8,567 bases of DNA from Wenzhouxiangella sp. (GCA_007127425.1 SKZJ01000076.1:1-8567); one strand, 5' to 3'. Shown: positions 1 through 6,607, counted from the stretch's first letter. Made by a program: numbers and translations. The notes: generated by a model not told the origin, from the letters alone.

Positions 1-1325
1 CCCCGGCCGATGTTCGACAACTGGCGCAGGAACTCGGAGTTGACCCCGTGGCCGATGCCGACAGTAAACAGCCGGCTGTCGCCGATATCGCCGCGGACCT
101 GGTCGAGCACCTCGGACTCGTTGGCGATCAACCCGTCGGTGATGAACACGACCTGACGCAGGAAGCCGGGCGGCACCGGATCGTGCATGGAAAGGGCCAG
201 GGACGGCCCCATGACCGTGCCGCCACCCGCATCCAACCGAGACACCCATCGCTTGGCCTCGACGATATTGGACTCGGTGGCATCGACCGGATTGTTGAAC
301 AGGGCCCGGGTGCGGTTGTTGAACTCGATGACGTTGAAGCGATCCTGCGGCGCGAGGCTCGCCAACGCGAACATCAGCGACTCACGCGCCTGCACCATCG
401 GCTGCCCACGCATCGAACCCGAGGTGTCGATGATGAAGATCGCCTCGCGCGGCGTATCCACCGCCTCGAACGACTGCGGCGGCATCAGCATCAGCAATAC
501 ATGCTCATGATTCCCCCGGCGCTCGGCAAAGGCGCCCAGTTCGATCGATTCGGTTTCAGCCGGCGTCCATTCCAGCTCGAAGTCGCGCCGTGAGTCGACC
601 ATTTCATCGCGCAGTTCGATCCGCCAGCCGTCGCCACGCCGCTCGGTCCAGATCTCGTGATGGCTGGCCTCGATGGCCGCCAACCCCATTCCGGGCACCA
701 GATCCACACTCAGGGAAAGGGGGCTGGACCGAAAGGCATCCGCTCCGCGCCGGCCGCCGTCGGCCAGGCCGTGAACGCCGGACAGTCCATGCCCGAAGCG
801 CGGCACCGCCGTGGTCGGAAAGCGCAGGCTGAAGCGGCCGTGCGCATGATCGACACGCTGGCGATAGCCGATGCGGATCTCGACCCGCTCGCCCGGTGGG
901 ATATTGGCCACCCGGGTGACGAAAAGGTTGCCCAGGTCACGCTCGACCAGGCCGGCGGCACGACCGCTGTCGCGCGCCTGACGATAGGTCTGGCGGGCCT
1001 CACCGCGCTCCTGGATTTCGCCCTCGATGCGGCGCTCGCCTATGACGATCTCCAGTTGCTCGACCGAGGTGTTGTCCGGCAACGGAAACAGGTAACGCCC
1101 CTCGGCGAACTGATCGGTCTGGTTGACGAAATGCTGGGTCAATGTGGTTTCGGCCAACAGGCCTGTCACCTCGATGTTCACGTCGGTGGCCAGCAGTAGT
1201 GCCGGCTCCTCTCCCGTATCAGCCGTCGATTCCAGCCACAATCCCGCCGGCATTGAACCCCAGCTCAAACCGGACAGCAGGACAAGCGCAATGGCCAGGA
1301 TGGTGTTCGGTCCCTTCTTCTTCAT
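1..1325 (-). CDS. VIT and vWA domain protein, marine proteobacterial sortase-target type (3' end missing)
   Basis: I translated this frame by hand from ATG at 1325 to the left edge: 441 residues with no stop, so the C-terminus is outside. The N-terminus is a signal peptide (KKK, then hydrophobic TILAIALVLLSGLSWG). Residues about 45-150 form a VIT domain (VTGLLAETTLTQHF, GRYLFPLP, ARQTYRQA, then NIPPGERVEIRIGY). A vWA domain starts near 295 with an intact metal-binding site: DTSGS at 300-304, Thr370 in GGGT, Asp397 in FITDG. A GGAG ribosome site lies 5 nt before the start. This architecture beside a PdsR/PdsS pair matches the family called marine proteobacterial sortase target protein (TIGR03788), which ends in an LPXTG-like sorting signal; that end is not visible here. 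Inferred role: an exported, adhesin-like protein processed by a dedicated sortase encoded just beyond the left edge. It is divergent from pdsR and probably controlled by it. The main alternative is a generic VIT/vWA protein without a sorting signal. Confidence 0.9.
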   Translation of the reverse strand, partial: MKKKGPNTILAIALVLLSGLSWGSMPAGLWLESTADTGEEPALLLATDVNIEVTGLLAETTLTQHFVNQTDQFAEGRYLFPLPDNTSVEQLEIVIGERRIEGEIQERGEARQTYRQARDSGRAAGLVERDLGNLFVTRVANIPPGERVEIRIGYRQRVDHAHGRFSLRFPTTAVPRFGHGLSGVHGLADGGRRGADAFRSSPLSLSVDLVPGMGLAAIEASHHEIWTERRGDGWRIELRDEMVDSRRDFELEWTPAETESIELGAFAERRGNHEHVLLMLMPPQSFEAVDTPREAIFIIDTSGSMRGQPMVQARESLMFALASLAPQDRFNVIEFNNRTRALFNNPVDATESNIVEAKRWVSRLDAGGGTVMGPSLALSMHDPVPPGFLRQVVFITDGLIANESEVLDQVRGDIGDSRLFTVGIGHGVNSEFLRQLSNIGR

Positions 1326-1333
1326 GTCTTCTC

Positions 1334-1370
1334 CAATGGTGTCGTGCCGATGAGTTGTCGGAGACCATTG
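1334..1370 (-). promoter_or_regulatory. Inverted repeat abutting the ribosome site of the sortase-target gene
   Basis: On the plus strand CAATGGT (1334-1340) and ACCATTG (1364-1370) are perfect 7-bp inverted repeats 23 bp apart. In the minus-strand mRNA they would form a leader stem directly touching the GGAG ribosome site (1331-1334). The same leader also carries a CTCC (1360-1363) that could pair with that GGAG instead. It could be a DNA operator, a leader hairpin affecting translation, or chance. Confidence 0.3.
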
Positions 1371-1372
1371 AA

Positions 1373-1397
1373 ACCGGCGGTGCGGGCAGCCGCCGGT
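1373..1397. promoter_or_regulatory. Perfect 8-bp stem hairpin in the divergent spacer
   Basis: ACCGGCGG (1373-1380) and CCGCCGGT (1390-1397) are exact reverse complements around a 9-nt loop. No T-run follows on either strand, so it does not look like an intrinsic terminator. It may be a leader structure or operator; function unknown. Confidence 0.35.
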
Positions 1398-1424
1398 CGC
1401 CAAGATGGCAATCCAGAGAAGAAA

Positions 1425-1442
1425 TGTGGCAAACTTGTGGCA
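1425..1442 (+). promoter_or_regulatory. Tandem TGTGGCA direct repeat, candidate PdsR box
   Basis: TGTGGCA at 1425-1431 is repeated exactly at 1436-1442 with 4 bp between, giving an 11-bp period. A third related copy (GATGGCA, 1404-1410) lies 21 bp, about two helical turns, upstream of the first. OmpR/PhoB-family dimers typically bind head to tail to such 6-7 bp direct repeats spaced one helical turn. Its place 33 bp before pdsR and about 100 bp from the divergent target gene suits autoregulation plus control of the target gene. The repeat is directly seen; binding by PdsR is inference. Confidence 0.45.
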
Positions 1443-1475
1443 GCCGTTCTCAAGCCCCCGGCCCACCCCCTTCCA

Positions 1476-2168
1476 ATGACATCGCGCATCATCGCCATCG
1501 TCGAGGATGAAGCCGTGCTTCGCGACAACTACCGCGAGGCACTGGAGCGCTATGGCTTCACCACCCGCGGCTATGCCAGCCGGCGTGAAGCCGAACAGGC
1601 GTTCATCGGTCCCCTGCCCGACCTGGTCATCATCGACATCGGGCTGGGCGACGAACCCGAGGGCGGTTTCGATCTGTGCCGGCAACTGAGATCCCGTTCT
1701 CAGGAACTGCCGATCATCTTCCTGACCGCGCGCGATTCCGACCTGGATGCCGTCTCGGGCCTGCGCCTGGGTGCCGACGACTACCTCACCAAGGACATTT
1801 CCACCCAGCATTTGCTGGCCCGTATCCTGGCGCTGTTTCGGCGCATCGATGCGGTGGGCGACGACAAGCGCCAGCCGCAGTTGATCCGCCACGGCAAACT
1901 GGAGATCGATAGCGAGGCGCTGGGGGCCAACTGGCAGGGGCGACCCGTGGCGCTGACCGTCACCGAGTTCTGGATGGTGCACGCCCTGGCATCCCACCCC
2001 GGGCACGTACGTAATCGCAGCCAGCTCATGGAAGCAGCCAGCCTGGTCGTCGACGACACCACGGTGACCTCGCACGTCAAGCGCATCCGGCGCAAGTTCC
2101 AGGCCGTCGATCCCGCGTTCGACGCCCTTGAGACCGTGCATGGTGCCGGCTACCGCTGGGTGCGATGA
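1476..2168 (+). CDS. pdsR: PDS-system response regulator PdsR (OmpR family)
   Basis: This 230-residue cytoplasmic DNA-binding regulator is the output half of the PDS two-component system. The receiver domain spans residues 4-118: acidic pair Glu10/Asp11, phosphoacceptor Asp54 (LVIIDIG), Thr84 (FLTAR) and Lys106 (DDYLTKD). Lys106 is followed by Asp rather than the usual Pro, so the loop differs from typical OmpR proteins. A winged-helix effector domain follows at about 130-230 (LTVTEFWMVHAL, then VTSHVKRIRRKF, ending GAGYRWVR). ATG 1476 is chosen because the receiver fold begins right after it (MTSRIIAIVEDE); the frame stays open upstream to GTG 1344, but that stretch is not receiver-like. No clear ribosome site precedes the start. 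The stop overlaps the pdsS start (ATGA), so the two are translationally coupled. Assignment to the dedicated sortase regulator family (TIGR03787) rests on the sequence, the pdsS partner and the divergent VIT/vWA gene. Confidence 0.9.
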   Translation: MTSRIIAIVEDEAVLRDNYREALERYGFTTRGYASRREAEQAFIGPLPDLVIIDIGLGDEPEGGFDLCRQLRSRSQELPIIFLTARDSDLDAVSGLRLGADDYLTKDISTQHLLARILALFRRIDAVGDDKRQPQLIRHGKLEIDSEALGANWQGRPVALTVTEFWMVHALASHPGHVRNRSQLMEAASLVVDDTTVTSHVKRIRRKFQAVDPAFDALETVHGAGYRWVR

Positions 2169-4132
2169 AACTTCGCGGCCAGTTGTTGTTGATCACCGTG
2201 CTGGTGGTACTGATTCCCGTCGCCGGCTGGCAATTCGTCAAGACGCTGGAGCAATCGCTCCGACAGGCCCATGAGCAAGCACTGATCGACAGCGCCACCG
2301 CGATCGCCCGGACGCTGGCCTCGGATCATCGTGAACGGTGGACAGGACCGTCCGAGGGGCTTTATGTACACCGGCTCGAAGGCGACATTCACCTCGACGG
2401 TCACGACGGTGAATGGGAACGCTGGCTGGACCAGGCCAGTGTTCTCCCCTCTTCATCCCGGACCCTGGCGGTGCACCTCGTGCTGGCCGAACGCGAGCGG
2501 GGGCGTTTGCACCTGCTGCTGCGCGCGGTCGACGACGCCCTGGTCTTCGCAGACCCCGACCATGGGCCCGGGGATCGCATCGAATTGTTCATCGGCCACA
2601 ACGGGCAGGACCACCGCATCCTGCTCGCGCCCATGGCTCCCGGCTGGATCGAGGCCCGGGATGAGACCGGGTCGGTCCGGGTTCAGGGCAACTGGCAGCC
2701 CCGCCGTGACGGCTGGACGCTGGAGCTACAGGTGGCCGACCCACCCCGCCCGGAACACCTGGGCGTGAGCGTGCATGATGTCGACGATCCCGATGACCGG
2801 CAAGTCGTCGGTCGAGCGCAAACCGATGGCATCCAACCGCTCATCCGGCGCCAACCCGCCCTCGGCGATGGCCTGGCACGGCTGCTGCCCGACAATACAC
2901 GCGCCTGGGCCACGACCCCTGCGGGCTGGGTGCTGGCCCAACACGATGCGCGCCGCGGCACGGGAGGACCATCAGGACCGGCACCGGTCCTGTTCGAACG
3001 CCTGCTCGGAGATCGTCTGCCGGAGCGCGCCAGCCTGGACAGCGACACGGCTCACCTGTCGCTGCCGGGGTCGCCGGAACAGGCGAGCGCTGCCTGGATG
3101 AGTGCAAACCGCGGTGCCGGCGTTGTCGTGATGGCCAGTGCACCAGTCGAGATCGACCGACAGCGTGTCGGTCAAGTGATCCTCGAGCGCAGTGCCGACG
3201 AACTGCTCGTCCTCGCCAATCAGGCGGTCCTGCGCCTGTTCGGCACCAGCCTGGTCGGATTGCTGCTGATCGCGCTGTTGCTGATCGGTTTCGCCATCCT
3301 GCTGTCGGAACGCATCCGTCGGCTGCGCAATCGGGCCGAATCGGCCGTGCTTCCCGACGGGCGGGTCGTCGAACCGATCGAGGCACCGCGTGCGGCCGAT
3401 GAGATCGGCGATCTGGGCCGCAGCATGGCCGAACTGATCGAGCGACAGTATCGCCACCAGCATTACTTGCGCACGCTGGCCGACAAGCTCGCCCACGAAC
3501 TGCGTACACCGCTGGCCACGATCCGCTCCTCGCTCGACAACCTGGCGCAGGTCGACACGACCCGGGATCGCGAACGCTACCGCCAGCGGGCTGAACAGGG
3601 CTGCAATCGACTCGGAACCATCCTGCAGTCGATGAGCCAGGCAGCGCGAGTCGAGGAGGCGCTGGACAGCGAACATTTCGAACCCGTCGACCTGCACCGC
3701 CTGCTCACCGATTACGTGGCCGGCTGTGAAGTGACCTACCCCGAACGTCAGTTCATCTTCGAAACGAGATCCGGCCGGCCGTTCATCGTCCGGGGTTCGG
3801 CGGACCTGCTCGCCCAGTTGCTCGACAAATTGGTCGACAACGCGGTCGACTTCAGTCAGAACGGTGCCTGCATCCGGCTGGGGCTTGGGCGACGCGGCCG
3901 GCAGGCCATCCTGCAGGTCGACAATCCCGGCCCGGCCATTTCAGAAGCGGTCGCCGAGACCCTGTTCGATTCCATGGTGTCGTGCCGCCCCGACGGCAAT
4001 GACCGCGTCCACCTGGGCCTGGGCCTGTACATTGCGCGCCTGATCGTTCGCCATCACGGTGGGGATATAGGCGCAGCAGGACTGGCAAACGGCACCCGCT
4101 TCGAGGTCAGCCTGCCATTGATGGAGGGGTAA
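2165..4132 (+). CDS. pdsS: PDS-system sensor histidine kinase PdsS
   Basis: This 655-residue inner-membrane kinase is expected to phosphorylate PdsR. Transmembrane helix 1 is at about residues 5-23 (LLLITVLVVLIPVAGW) and helix 2 at 358-381 (LFGTSLVGLLLIALLLIGFA). Between them lies a periplasmic region of about 330 residues, unusually large. Its part at about 66-195 reads like a CBM9-type beta-sandwich (DIHLDGHDGEWERW, DDALVFADP, DRIELFIG, ending DGWTLELQV). After helix 2 come a HAMP linker, a HisKA helix with His444 in KLAHELRTPL, and an ATPase domain with Asn559 in KLVDNAVDF and a G-box at GLGLYIARLI near 617. The first ATP-lid motif reads VDNPGPAI instead of the common DNGPGI. It overlaps pdsR by 4 bp and is the last gene of the plus-strand pair. 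The length and layout fit the dedicated sortase kinase family (TIGR03785). The carbohydrate-sensing idea is inference from fold-like sequence patterns. Confidence 0.9.
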   Translation: MKLRGQLLLITVLVVLIPVAGWQFVKTLEQSLRQAHEQALIDSATAIARTLASDHRERWTGPSEGLYVHRLEGDIHLDGHDGEWERWLDQASVLPSSSRTLAVHLVLAERERGRLHLLLRAVDDALVFADPDHGPGDRIELFIGHNGQDHRILLAPMAPGWIEARDETGSVRVQGNWQPRRDGWTLELQVADPPRPEHLGVSVHDVDDPDDRQVVGRAQTDGIQPLIRRQPALGDGLARLLPDNTRAWATTPAGWVLAQHDARRGTGGPSGPAPVLFERLLGDRLPERASLDSDTAHLSLPGSPEQASAAWMSANRGAGVVVMASAPVEIDRQRVGQVILERSADELLVLANQAVLRLFGTSLVGLLLIALLLIGFAILLSERIRRLRNRAESAVLPDGRVVEPIEAPRAADEIGDLGRSMAELIERQYRHQHYLRTLADKLAHELRTPLATIRSSLDNLAQVDTTRDRERYRQRAEQGCNRLGTILQSMSQAARVEEALDSEHFEPVDLHRLLTDYVAGCEVTYPERQFIFETRSGRPFIVRGSADLLAQLLDKLVDNAVDFSQNGACIRLGLGRRGRQAILQVDNPGPAISEAVAETLFDSMVSCRPDGNDRVHLGLGLYIARLIVRHHGGDIGAAGLANGTRFEVSLPLMEG

Positions 4133-4173
4133 TCCGGCGAGCGGCTGCCGGGAGGTGAACCGCGTTGTTACCG

Positions 4174-5058
4174 CTAGGAGCCGCTGCGGTAGCGGTGATA
4201 CATGATATTGATCCGCCGGACGTACTCGCGGGTCTCGGCAAAGGGCGGAACACCGCCGTGGCGTCTGACCGCATTCTCTCCGGCATTGTAGGCGGCAACA
4301 GCGCGGGTCAGATCGCCGTTGAATTCCTCCAGCAACCAGGCCAGGTAGGCGGCGCCGGCGGTGATGTTGTCGAGCGGGTCAAAAGGATCGTTCACGCCGA
4401 ACCGGGTCTGGGTGCCCGGCATCAACTGCATCAGCCCCTGGGCGCCGGCACTGGAAACGGCATCGACCTGGAACCAGGATTCGACATGCATCACGGCCCT
4501 GATCAGGGCCGAATCGACACCGAACACATCGGCCACCGCAGCCACCTCATCGGCGAACTCACCGTTCTTCAGCGGTGTGCGATTCCAGTCCACGCCGGTC
4601 CGGCAGGTGCCGTAGCAACCGATATTGCGCGCCTGGTAGCGCGAGCTGTCCGGTTTGCGATCGGTATAGACGGTGATCCCGTTCTCGTCGACATAGGTAT
4701 AAACCTGCGCCCGGGCCGTATCAACCGCCCCGAACCACCCGGCCAGCACCATGCAGACGAAAACGAAAACCCAGGGGAACCTCTGAACAACTCTGTGCGG
4801 GCGCGACGGCGCCTCTGCGGGTGGCTCCGGCTCGGGTTGGGCGAGCGTAGTTTGGTCATTCCAAATAAGCGAGCCCGAACGAGGCGGAGACCCCGCAGAG
4901 GCCCGTCCCGTAAGGGTTTCGCCGCAAAAACCGCATCTCGCGCGTTGAGCCACTCCGCCGTAGCTACGGCTACTGTCACTCGCGTCGCACCACGCGATCT
5001 GCGGCTTTTGCGGCAGAAACGCGCTCCGCACAGAGTTATTCAGAGGTTCCCTAGACAT
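4174..5058 (-). CDS. DUF4124 + SLT-domain lytic transglycosylase with repeat-derived N-terminus
   Basis: This enzyme cleaves peptidoglycan glycan strands to 1,6-anhydro-muropeptides in the periplasm. Numbered from ATG 5058 (294 aa): residues 2-95 are encoded almost wholly by the inserted palindromic element; 96-117 form a hydrophobic signal-like segment ending TARA; 118 onward is a DUF4124-like segment (VYTYVDENGITVYTDRKP); from about 175 comes a family-1 lytic transglycosylase (SLT) domain with catalytic Glu193 (MHVESWF), then AQGLMQLMPGT and AVAAYNAGENAV. The start is uncertain. ATG 5058 has GGAGGA 12 nt upstream, inside the end of the dehydrogenase gene, and is in frame. ATG 4752 gives a 192-residue protein whose signal peptide lacks the basic n-region and a ribosome site. 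The native start was probably disturbed by the insertion. If translated from 5058, the signal segment is internal and might act as a membrane anchor instead. The catalytic domain is intact. The gene converges with pdsS, 41 bp apart. Confidence 0.85.
   Translation of the reverse strand: MSREPLNNSVRSAFLPQKPQIAWCDASDSSRSYGGVAQRARCGFCGETLTGRASAGSPPRSGSLIWNDQTTLAQPEPEPPAEAPSRPHRVVQRFPWVFVFVCMVLAGWFGAVDTARAQVYTYVDENGITVYTDRKPDSSRYQARNIGCYGTCRTGVDWNRTPLKNGEFADEVAAVADVFGVDSALIRAVMHVESWFQVDAVSSAGAQGLMQLMPGTQTRFGVNDPFDPLDNITAGAAYLAWLLEEFNGDLTRAVAAYNAGENAVRRHGGVPPFAETREYVRRINIMYHRYRSGS
4811..4902. repeat. Internal stem-loop 1 of the palindromic element
   Basis: GCCTCTGCGGG (4811-4821) pairs perfectly with CCCGCAGAGGC (4892-4902). 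Nested inside are CTCCG (4825-4829) with CGGAG (4885-4889), and near the tip TTTGG (4851-4855) with CCAAA (4861-4865). Confidence 0.65.
4916..5020. repeat. Internal stem-loop 2 of the palindromic element
   Basis: Bases 4921-4942 and 4993-5014 are reverse complements at 19 of 22 positions, extended outward by GTTTC (4916-4920) and GAAAC (5016-5020). The enclosed segment holds a perfect 14-bp palindrome, GCCGTAGCTACGGC, at 4957-4970. Confidence 0.65.
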
Positions 5059-5064
5059 GTCCGT

Positions 5065-5823
5065 TCAGAATCCTCCAGTAACTGACAGACCGCCGTCGGC
5101 GGTCAGCACCTGCCCCGACAACCAGCGTGAATCCGGACCGACGAGGAAAGCGATCACTCCGGCAATATCTTCCGGCTCGGCCAGGCGACGTAGCGGTGTC
5201 GTACTCTTGAAATACTTCACCATGCGCTCGTCGTCAAGTAGCGCCTGCGCGAAGTCGGTCTGGACCAGCCCCGGCGCCACCGCGTTGACGCGCACACCGT
5301 GCGGCCCGAACTCCAGCGCCAGATTGCGCACCAGCTGGTTCTCCGCCGCCTTGGACATCCCGTACACCCCGATGGCCTGGTTGCCGAAACTGCCGGCAAT
5401 CGACGATACCAGCGCGACCGCACCGTTGTCGGACTCGGCCAGGTGAGGCCGGGCCAGGTGCGCCAGCCGCATCGCACTGTAGACGTTGTTACGCATGATG
5501 ACGTCGAAAGCGTCACGATCAACCTGTTCGGACGGACCGTAGACCGGATTGCTCGCGGCATTCATCACCAACGCATCAAGACGGCCGTAGTGATCGACGG
5601 CGGCCTCAATGAGTGCCGCCAACTGCTCTTCGCGGCCGATGTGGCAGGCCTGGCCCATGGCCTCACCGCCCTGCTCGCGAATTTCGGCCGCCACGGCCTC
5701 GCAGCTGTCCTGGTTTCGGCTGGAAATGACCACCGCGTATCCGCGCGAGGCCAGCAATTCGGCGGCGGATCGGCCGATCCCTCGGCTCGAACCGGTAATG
5801 ATCACGACTTGCCTGTCTGTCAC
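5065..5823 (-). CDS. Short-chain dehydrogenase/reductase, DHRS4-like
   Basis: This is a 252-residue cytoplasmic classical SDR, a NAD(P)(H)-dependent oxidoreductase of unknown substrate. Cofactor motif TGSSRGIG is at 10-17, and Arg36 after the second strand (VVISSR) points to NADP(H). The structural motif NAA is at 88-90, and the catalytic set is Asn113, Ser141 (LVSSIAG), Tyr154 and Lys158 (YGMSK). The PG motif follows (VNAVAPGLVQT) and the end is the usual LTADGGLSVTGGF. The NAASNPVYGP stretch resembles DHRS4-type carbonyl reductases. GTG 5823 is chosen because the Rossmann strand starts six residues later and AGGGA lies 9 nt upstream; an upstream in-frame ATG (5958) would overlap the phosphatase gene by about 100 bp and add non-family residues. 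It lies 31 bp after the phosphatase gene and probably shares its transcript. Such dehydrogenase and phosphatase-fold pairs occur near acyl-CoA metabolism genes in pseudomonads, so an acyl or ketone substrate is a reasonable guess. Confidence 0.92.
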   Translation of the reverse strand: MTDRQVVIITGSSRGIGRSAAELLASRGYAVVISSRNQDSCEAVAAEIREQGGEAMGQACHIGREEQLAALIEAAVDHYGRLDALVMNAASNPVYGPSEQVDRDAFDVIMRNNVYSAMRLAHLARPHLAESDNGAVALVSSIAGSFGNQAIGVYGMSKAAENQLVRNLALEFGPHGVRVNAVAPGLVQTDFAQALLDDERMVKYFKSTTPLRRLAEPEDIAGVIAFLVGPDSRWLSGQVLTADGGLSVTGGF

Positions 5824-5854
5824 TTCGACTTTTCCCTGGTTGATGGATCGATTC

Positions 5855-6568
5855 TCATGCCAGTGTCGCCAGGCCGTCGGCCTCAAGGTGTTCAATGCAG
5901 TTGACCACGCCGGAGTACCAACCCTCCGCCATCGGGTAAAGCTCACTGACCGAAGCATTGTACATGGCCACCGCCAGACGCCGCTGGAACTCCAGGCCGC
6001 GCCCGGTCAATTCCGCGACCAGGGTACTGATCACCCCGGCCGAACTCACCACCACGACCGACCGTCCCGCCGTGATCGCCTCCTGCCAGTGCGACACCGG
6101 CGAGAGCACCCGTTGTCGGAATGCCGGCCAGGGGTCGATGTCATCGGCCACCAGATGTCCGCCCTGCCAGGCATCGAGCACTTCCGGAAACCATTCCAGG
6201 AGTTGTGCCAGGTGAGTCCGCGGGTCGGCCAACAAAGCGTCATCGGGACGCTGCAGGCCGAGCCGTTCGGCCCGAAGAACGGCTGCACGCACCAGGCTGA
6301 ACGTACTGAATTCATCGAGCCCGGATACCGTTCTTGCCTCGAGGTGCGGCGCAACGGCCGCCATGGTCTGATGATGACGCCGATGCGTACCCGACCACAG
6401 AGCCGGTTCGGCGGCCAGCAATGACGCCAGGCGTTGCCCGGTCACCCCCGCCTGGCGTTGACCCAGGTCGGAGAGTCGGTCATAGTCTCGCGAGCCCAGG
6501 CTGGCCTGACCGTGGCGGACCAGCACCAGTCGAGGCCGATGCCCTGCATCCATGGGCCGCGGACTCAT
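5855..6568 (-). CDS. Histidine phosphatase superfamily protein with the second active-site His replaced
   Basis: A 237-residue soluble protein of the phosphoglycerate-mutase-like fold. The signature VLVRHGQAS gives nucleophile His19. The second conserved segment (SGTHRRHHQTM) and the acidic residue in GLDEFS are present. Where most members have a second catalytic His in a S-H-G-G-like motif, this one reads VVSSAGVIS, with Ser176 at the His position. Related proteins with a Ser-Gly-Gly type motif are known in the superfamily, so this may be a subfamily trait rather than damage. Phosphatase activity is therefore uncertain. The start at 6568 has only a weak ribosome site (GGTGG); ATG at residue 6 is an alternative. 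The next gene downstream on the same strand is the SDR 31 bp away, suggesting an operon; glsB-like gene 6608 is divergent with 39 bp between starts. The substrate cannot be told from the sequence. Confidence 0.88.
   Translation of the reverse strand: MSPRPMDAGHRPRLVLVRHGQASLGSRDYDRLSDLGQRQAGVTGQRLASLLAAEPALWSGTHRRHHQTMAAVAPHLEARTVSGLDEFSTFSLVRAAVLRAERLGLQRPDDALLADPRTHLAQLLEWFPEVLDAWQGGHLVADDIDPWPAFRQRVLSPVSHWQEAITAGRSVVVVSSAGVISTLVAELTGRGLEFQRRLAVAMYNASVSELYPMAEGWYSGVVNCIEHLEADGLATLA
6458..6486 (+). promoter_or_regulatory. Candidate sigma-70 promoter for the GlsB/YeaQ-like gene
   Basis: TTGACC (6458-6463, five of six to consensus) and CATAGT (6481-6486, four of six) are separated by exactly 17 bp. 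They lie inside the 5' part of the divergent phosphatase gene and would give a leader of about 115 nt before ATG 6608. By-eye prediction only. Confidence 0.35.
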
Positions 6569-6607
6569 GGCGCCACCAATAAGAAAACACCATTACGGAG
6601 ACCGTTC

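Larger units (their letters stand above)
1326..1475. promoter_or_regulatory. Divergent control region between the sortase-target gene and pdsR
   Basis: This 150-bp spacer separates two divergent starts and must hold both promoters. I see no convincing -35/-10 pair in either direction. It does hold three structured signals, listed separately: an inverted repeat at 1334-1370, a hairpin at 1373-1397 and a tandem heptamer at 1425-1442. The concentration of such signals suggests joint regulation of the target gene and the pdsRS operon. Confidence 0.6.
4775..5051. repeat. 277-bp palindromic MITE-like element with 26-bp terminal inverted repeats
   Basis: The ends, 4775-4800 (beginning GGGAACCTCTGAAC) and 5026-5051 (ending TTCAGAGGTTCCC), are reverse complements over 26 bp with one mismatch. 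Between them lie two further long inverted repeats, so a single strand could fold into a cloverleaf. No transposase is encoded. Flanks show no perfect target duplication: in the minus-strand sense they read CTA before and CTG after the element, so a decayed 3-bp duplication is possible. It sits 13 bp past the dehydrogenase stop and at the 5' end of the transglycosylase gene. The compact size, terminal repeats and lack of coding logic suggest a non-autonomous element moved by a transposase elsewhere; I cannot name the family. The alternative is a large bimolecular or REP-like palindromic unit. Confidence 0.75.

Noticed and set aside
657..1199. Plus-strand open frame over the VIT domain gene
   Set aside because: The minus strand gives a continuous signal peptide, VIT and vWA protein, so this is a shadow.
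1344..1475. N-terminal extension of PdsR from GTG 1344
   Set aside because: The 44 extra residues overlap the structured spacer, are Arg/Pro-rich and unlike receiver domains, which begin right after ATG 1476.
4134..4151. CCGGC/GCCGG hairpin just after the pdsS stop as a terminator
   Set aside because: Only a 5-bp stem with an 8-nt loop and no T-run on either strand; may be chance in GC-rich DNA.
4771..5055. Exact target-site duplication flanking the palindromic element
   Set aside because: Flanks differ (CTA versus CTG in minus-strand sense, and no longer match), so a duplication can only be suggested.
4165..5085. Long plus-strand open frame of about 306 residues opposite the transglycosylase
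   Set aside because: It is the antisense of a gene with clear SLT motifs; no ribosome site or family-like content, as expected for GC-rich shadow frames.
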